Source of the DNA: Burkholderiaceae bacterium
Lineage (GTDB): Bacteria > Pseudomonadota > Gammaproteobacteria > Burkholderiales > Burkholderiaceae_A
Length of the DNA stretch: 64,000 nt
Assembly (NCBI GenBank): GCA_018402635.1
Contig: JAGYIP010000008.1
Span: forward strand, 124,001 to 188,000
Reading direction: 5' to 3'
A program made the translations under genes and the position numbers. Shown piece after piece: positions 61,044 through 64,000 of the stretch. The notes under the pieces were generated by a model that was given only the letters and a program-made list of their open reading frames with translations, did not search any database and was not told where the DNA came from. Within the stretch, counting starts at the first letter, position 1; each line of letters begins with the position of its first letter.

Positions 61044-62267
61044 TCGCCAGACAAGCCAGAGGCCTGGCAGTGCGGCCACGAAGGAGCCAAGAAAAAAGCT
61101 TGGCCATCCGTAGTCGGTTACGGCGTGCCCTGCAATAGGCCCCACCCAGACCCGGCCCACCGAGGCCAGAGCCGAGAGCAGTGCAAACTGGGTGGCCGTG
61201 AAGCGTTGATCGCAAAGACTCATCAGAAGGGCCACAAAAGCGGCGGTTCCCATGCCTCCTGCCAGGTTCTCAAGCAGAATAACCAGCGTCATCTCAAGCA
61301 GGCTTGGGGGCTGCTGCACCGCAAGCCACCAAAAGCCCAGGTTGGTAATGGCCTGAAGAAAACCAAACAACAACAACGACCGCCAGAGCCCAAGCCGAGC
61401 AATAAGCAGCCCGCCAGCAAGCCCTCCAATTAGGGTGGCAAGTAGACCCATGCCTTTATTTACTGCGCCCACCTCGGCTGCGGAAAACCCGGCGCCGCGA
61501 ATAAGGAATGCCGTTGACAGGCTTCCTGCAAAGGCATCGCCTAGTTTGTAGAGCACGATGCAGCCAAGCACTGCAATGGCAGCCTTGCGACTGAAGAACT
61601 CTTTAAAGGGCTCGACAACCGCCTCGCGCAGGCTCTTGGGTGGGTGCGTCTCGGAGGGTTCGGGTACGAAGGCGGCAAGGATGGCCAGCCCAACAAGAAT
61701 GACCGCCATAAGCTGGTAGGCCCCGGCAAAGCCCAGGTAAAGGTCGGCCAGCATAAGTGCGAGACCCCCTGAGACCAGCATGGCCAGCCGGTAGCCAATC
61801 ACTGACCAGGCCGCGCCAAGTCCTCGTTGCTCCGGGGTTAGCGATTCGGCCCGCCAGGCGTCAAAGACGATGTCAAAGCTCGCCGAGAAAATGACAAGCA
61901 TGAGGGCCACAACGGAGATGTAGACAAGCCCGTTGGGCGCCATGGGTTCGGCAAGCGAGAGCGCCCAGGTGCTTGCGGCAAGCGCCAAAAGAAGAAAGAC
62001 CTGCCAGCCGCGCCGTCGGCCTCCTCTTCTCCCGCCGAGCTGGTAGCGGTCCATGGCGGGGGCCCAGGCGAATTTGTAGGTGTAGGGTATGCCCAGCACG
62101 GTGAGCCAGCCAAGGGTGGTGAGGTTCACGCCCTCGACTGTGAGCCAGGCCTGCAGGGTGCCAGCAGACAATGCCAGTGGCAGTCCACTGGCAAAGCCCA
62201 ATGCGAGGGTAAAAAAGAGTAGCCCCCTTGGAACCCCAGCAGCAACCACGGGAGCCTGTTGGTTCAC
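61020..62267 (-). CDS. AmpG-like MFS transporter (muropeptide permease family)
   Basis: The 415-residue protein is a major facilitator with about twelve hydrophobic helices. It resembles AmpG, which imports cell-wall muropeptides for recycling: [18 protein letters not shown] (the conserved SGLPL near the N-terminus), [16 protein letters not shown] (the typical KFLWAP-like loop), [11 protein letters not shown] and a [17 protein letters not shown] segment. The central loop (about 205-240) is hydrophilic. The start codon region overlaps the divergent protease reading frame only if that one is read from its longest start. Muropeptide transport is inferred from similarity. Confidence 0.82.
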   Translation of the reverse strand: MNQQAPVVAAGVPRGLLFFTLALGFASGLPLALSAGTLQAWLTVEGVNLTTLGWLTVLGIPYTYKFAWAPAMDRYQLGGRRGGRRRGWQVFLLLALAASTWALSLAEPMAPNGLVYISVVALMLVIFSASFDIVFDAWRAESLTPEQRGLGAAWSVIGYRLAMLVSGGLALMLADLYLGFAGAYQLMAVILVGLAILAAFVPEPSETHPPKSLREAVVEPFKEFFSRKAAIAVLGCIVLYKLGDAFAGSLSTAFLIRGAGFSAAEVGAVNKGMGLLATLIGGLAGGLLIARLGLWRSLLLFGFLQAITNLGFWWLAVQQPPSLLEMTLVILLENLAGGMGTAAFVALLMSLCDQRFTATQFALLSALASVGRVWVGPIAGHAVTDYGWPSFFLGSFVAALPGLWLVWRLRLELRL

Positions 62268-62324
62268 AACAGCCCCTTAGCCATTACACTTTTCTCTAGG
62301 CTTTTTTTAAACAGGGTTTCTTGC

Positions 62325-63209
62325 ATGTCCGCTAAGAGTATCGGAGTTTTTAGACCAGGCCTTGCGACAGGGCTGCTGGGTGTTGTTCTGACAAGCCTTT
62401 TGGCGGGCTGTGCGGGCCCGCGCATGGCCTCGGCCGATGCAAACGATGCGGTGGGTGTTGGTTCGAAGTCGGAGATTCGTAGGCTTGTTCCCGCTCAGCA
62501 GCTTGAACGCACGGCAGCCCAGCAATACGAGGCGCTAAAGACGGAGGCACGTAAGAAGGGAGCCCTGCTGCCGGCTTCCCATCCAACAAGCCAGAAGCTT
62601 CAGGCGATGGCCGACCGACTTAAGCCCCATGCCCTTGCCTGGAATGCTGATGCCTCGCGTTGGCGATGGGAGGTGGTGGTGCTGAAGTCGAATCAGCTAA
62701 ATGCCTTTTGCATGCCTGGTGGAAAAATAGCGTTTTACACCGGGCTTATTGAAAAACTTAAGCTCAATGACGATGAGATTGCCGCGGTGATGGGCCATGA
62801 GATGGCCCATGCCCTGCGTGAACATACCCGTGACCGGCTTGCCAAGTCGCAGCTCACCGACATGGGCGCCTCTATTGTGTCGGAGCTCTTGGGCTTCGGT
62901 CAGCTCGGTCGTCAGGCCCTAGGCTTTGGCACGCAGCTGCTTGGGCTGAAGTTTTCACGCGACGATGAGAAAGAAGCCGACCTTGTAGGGCTCGACATGG
63001 CTGCGCGGGCAGGCTTTGATCCTCGCGCGGCCCTGTCGCTTTGGCGCAAGATGCAGGAGGCGAATAAGGGCGCGCCACCTGAATGGCTGTCCACCCACCC
63101 CTCGGGCAATGCCCGAATGGAAGAAATCGCCATGGTGCTACCCAGGGTTCTGCCCCTTTACGCCAAGGCCATTGGCAAGTCGGTGGAAGATTTGCCTCAA
63201 CCCAGGTAG
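62325..63209 (+). CDS. M48 family metalloprotease, LoiP-like lipoprotein
   Basis: The protein is a periplasmic zinc protease of the LoiP/YggG type, thought to act on outer-membrane or misfolded proteins. The start is the ATG at 62325, giving a lipoprotein signal (GVVLTSLLAGC, lipidation site at Cys29) and 294 residues. The zinc motif HEMAH is at 158-162 with Glu159 catalytic, and the third ligand lies in DEKEADLVGLDMAAR. The HPSGNARME motif, typical of the family, is near the end. Its 3' end overlaps xthA by 13 bp. Confidence 0.92.
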   Translation: MSAKSIGVFRPGLATGLLGVVLTSLLAGCAGPRMASADANDAVGVGSKSEIRRLVPAQQLERTAAQQYEALKTEARKKGALLPASHPTSQKLQAMADRLKPHALAWNADASRWRWEVVVLKSNQLNAFCMPGGKIAFYTGLIEKLKLNDDEIAAVMGHEMAHALREHTRDRLAKSQLTDMGASIVSELLGFGQLGRQALGFGTQLLGLKFSRDDEKEADLVGLDMAARAGFDPRAALSLWRKMQEANKGAPPEWLSTHPSGNARMEEIAMVLPRVLPLYAKAIGKSVEDLPQPR

Positions 63210-64000
63210 TCCACGATCAAGGGGGCATGGTCTGAGAAGCCTGGGTCGCGAACCACCCAGGCCCTCGTTGCCTTCGAGGCAAGGTTAGGGCTTGCAAGCT
63301 GGTAGTCAATGCGCCAGCCCACATTGTCTGCCCTTGCATTGCCTCGGTTTGACCACCAGGTGTAGCCCTCGCCCTCGGCCTGTGGGTAGAGATTTCGGTA
63401 GACATCCACCCAGCCAAGGTCGTCGACCAGGCCATTCATCCAGGCCCGCTCCTCGGGCAGAAAGCCTGAGTTCTTCTGGTTGCCACGCCAGTTTTTTAAG
63501 TCTTTCTCGGTGCGTGCAATGTTCCAATCACCACAAATGAGGATGTGATGGTCTTGGCTCTGGGCCTGTTGAAGCCAGTGGTCAAGCAGCGGGTAAAAGG
63601 CCTTCATAAAGCGAAACTTCGAGGCCTGTCGTTCCTCAGAGGCTGAGCCTGAGGGGGCATAAAGGCTCATGACCCAAAGCAGCTTATCAAGGCCGGTCTG
63701 ATCGGGGCGAAAGCAGCCCGCAACCAGCCTGCCTTCGTTGTCGAACTCTTCAACACCAAACCCCGCGCGAATTTCAGAGGGCTGCCAATGGCTGTAGAGA
63801 CCTACGCCGCTGTAGCCTTTTTTTAACGCGCAGCTTAAGGCCGAGTTAAACGTCTTCTCGCCCAGCTTGAACGACCGCATCTCCTCGGTCAGGTCTTGGG
63901 GCTGGGCCTTTAACTCTTGCATGCAGACAAGGTCGGCCGACTGCTCGGCCAGCCAACTGAAGACCCCCTTGCGATGGGCTGAGCGAATTCCGTTAAGGTT
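63197..64000 (-). CDS. xthA: exodeoxyribonuclease III, 5' end outside the window
   Basis: XthA is the AP endonuclease and 3'-5' exonuclease of base excision repair. The frame is open to the window end and reads NLNGIRSAHRKGVFSWLAE upstream of MQELKAQ, so the true start is a few codons beyond base 64000. Motifs are MQELKAQ (metal Glu), SGVGLYSHW-type text, CGDWNIARTEKDL with the catalytic Asp and Asn, and SNRGNARADNVGWRIDY followed by FSDHAPLIVDY with the catalytic His. The visible 267 codons fit the family of about 255-270 residues. Confidence 0.94.
   Translation of the reverse strand, partial: NLNGIRSAHRKGVFSWLAEQSADLVCMQELKAQPQDLTEEMRSFKLGEKTFNSALSCALKKGYSGVGLYSHWQPSEIRAGFGVEEFDNEGRLVAGCFRPDQTGLDKLLWVMSLYAPSGSASEERQASKFRFMKAFYPLLDHWLQQAQSQDHHILICGDWNIARTEKDLKNWRGNQKNSGFLPEERAWMNGLVDDLGWVDVYRNLYPQAEGEGYTWWSNRGNARADNVGWRIDYQLASPNLASKATRAWVVRDPGFSDHAPLIVDYLG

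Overview
The window is a chromosomal segment of a betaproteobacterium, most likely of the order Burkholderiales. That placement rests on protein families and gene order: rpmH-dnaA-dnaN-gyrB; mnmG-rsmG-parA-parB; mnmE-yidC-yidD-rnpA; rsmB-DUF4390-ntrY-ntrX-trkA-trkH; the proteobacterial gshA-gshB genes next to a regulatory PTS; and mreBCD-mrdA-rodA facing gatCAB. I cannot name the genus. By eye the DNA is moderately GC-rich, with a clearly AT-richer stretch at dnaN-gyrB. Coding density is very high and no stretch over 300 bases lacks a gene. I see no rRNA, tRNA, CRISPR array, insertion sequence or prophage.

Layout. 1-4.0 kb (minus): parB (cut by the window edge), parA, rsmG, mnmG; the 193-bp gap upstream of mnmG carries two parS sites. 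4.2-5.8 kb (plus): pdxA and a single-domain asparaginase-like gene. 5.8-9.6 kb (minus): mnmE, yidC, yidD, rnpA, rpmH. 9.7-15.9 kb (plus): dnaA, dnaN, gyrB and a 5'-nucleotidase, with DnaA boxes either side of dnaA. Genes diverge from this point, so the replication origin probably lies here. 15.9-19.4 kb (minus): topB, dprA. 19.5-29.7 kb (plus): def, fmt, htpX, rsmB, a DUF4390 gene, an NtrY-type kinase, its short response regulator, trkA, trkH. 29.7-32.4 kb (minus): metX, metW, a 3-hydroxyacyl-CoA dehydrogenase. 32.5 kb: an orphan LuxR-type DNA-binding protein. 32.9-37.7 kb (minus): gshA, gshB, a mannose-type EIIA, ptsH, ptsI. 37.8-40.3 kb (minus): a TorF-type porin, glnK, amtB behind a sigma-54 promoter with NtrC-like sites. 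40.6-43.6 kb: ubiK, yifB/comM, a lipoprotein and a DUF1840 gene. 43.6-57.6 kb (minus, read right to left): mreB, mreC, mreD, mrdA, rodA, aceK, a GMC oxidoreductase, an MBL hydrolase, metH. 57.7-61.0 kb (plus): gatC, gatA, gatB. Then an AmpG-like transporter (minus), a LoiP-like lipoprotein protease (plus) and xthA (minus, cut by the window end).

How it works together. The left third is the origin neighbourhood: replication, segregation, tRNA/rRNA modification and membrane insertion. The middle holds translation start and rRNA maturation, potassium uptake under a two-component system, methionine and glutathione synthesis, a PTS relay with no sugar permease in view, and nitrogen-responsive ammonium uptake. 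The right third is the rod-shape/elongasome cluster and the tRNA amidotransferase.

Four genes (ntrY-like kinase, gshA, the GMC oxidoreductase, gatA) are broken by five single-base indels, all in short homopolymers. Each is restored to a full-length family member by one base per site, and gatA is normally indispensable in organisms that rely on it. Sequencing or assembly error is the simplest explanation, so these genes are annotated across the breaks. I did not find a clearly new multi-gene system. The most interesting non-routine signals are the sigma-54/NtrC-type control region placing a porin in front of glnK-amtB, the systematic 3' overlap of convergent genes, and the excess of the palindrome AGGCCT.
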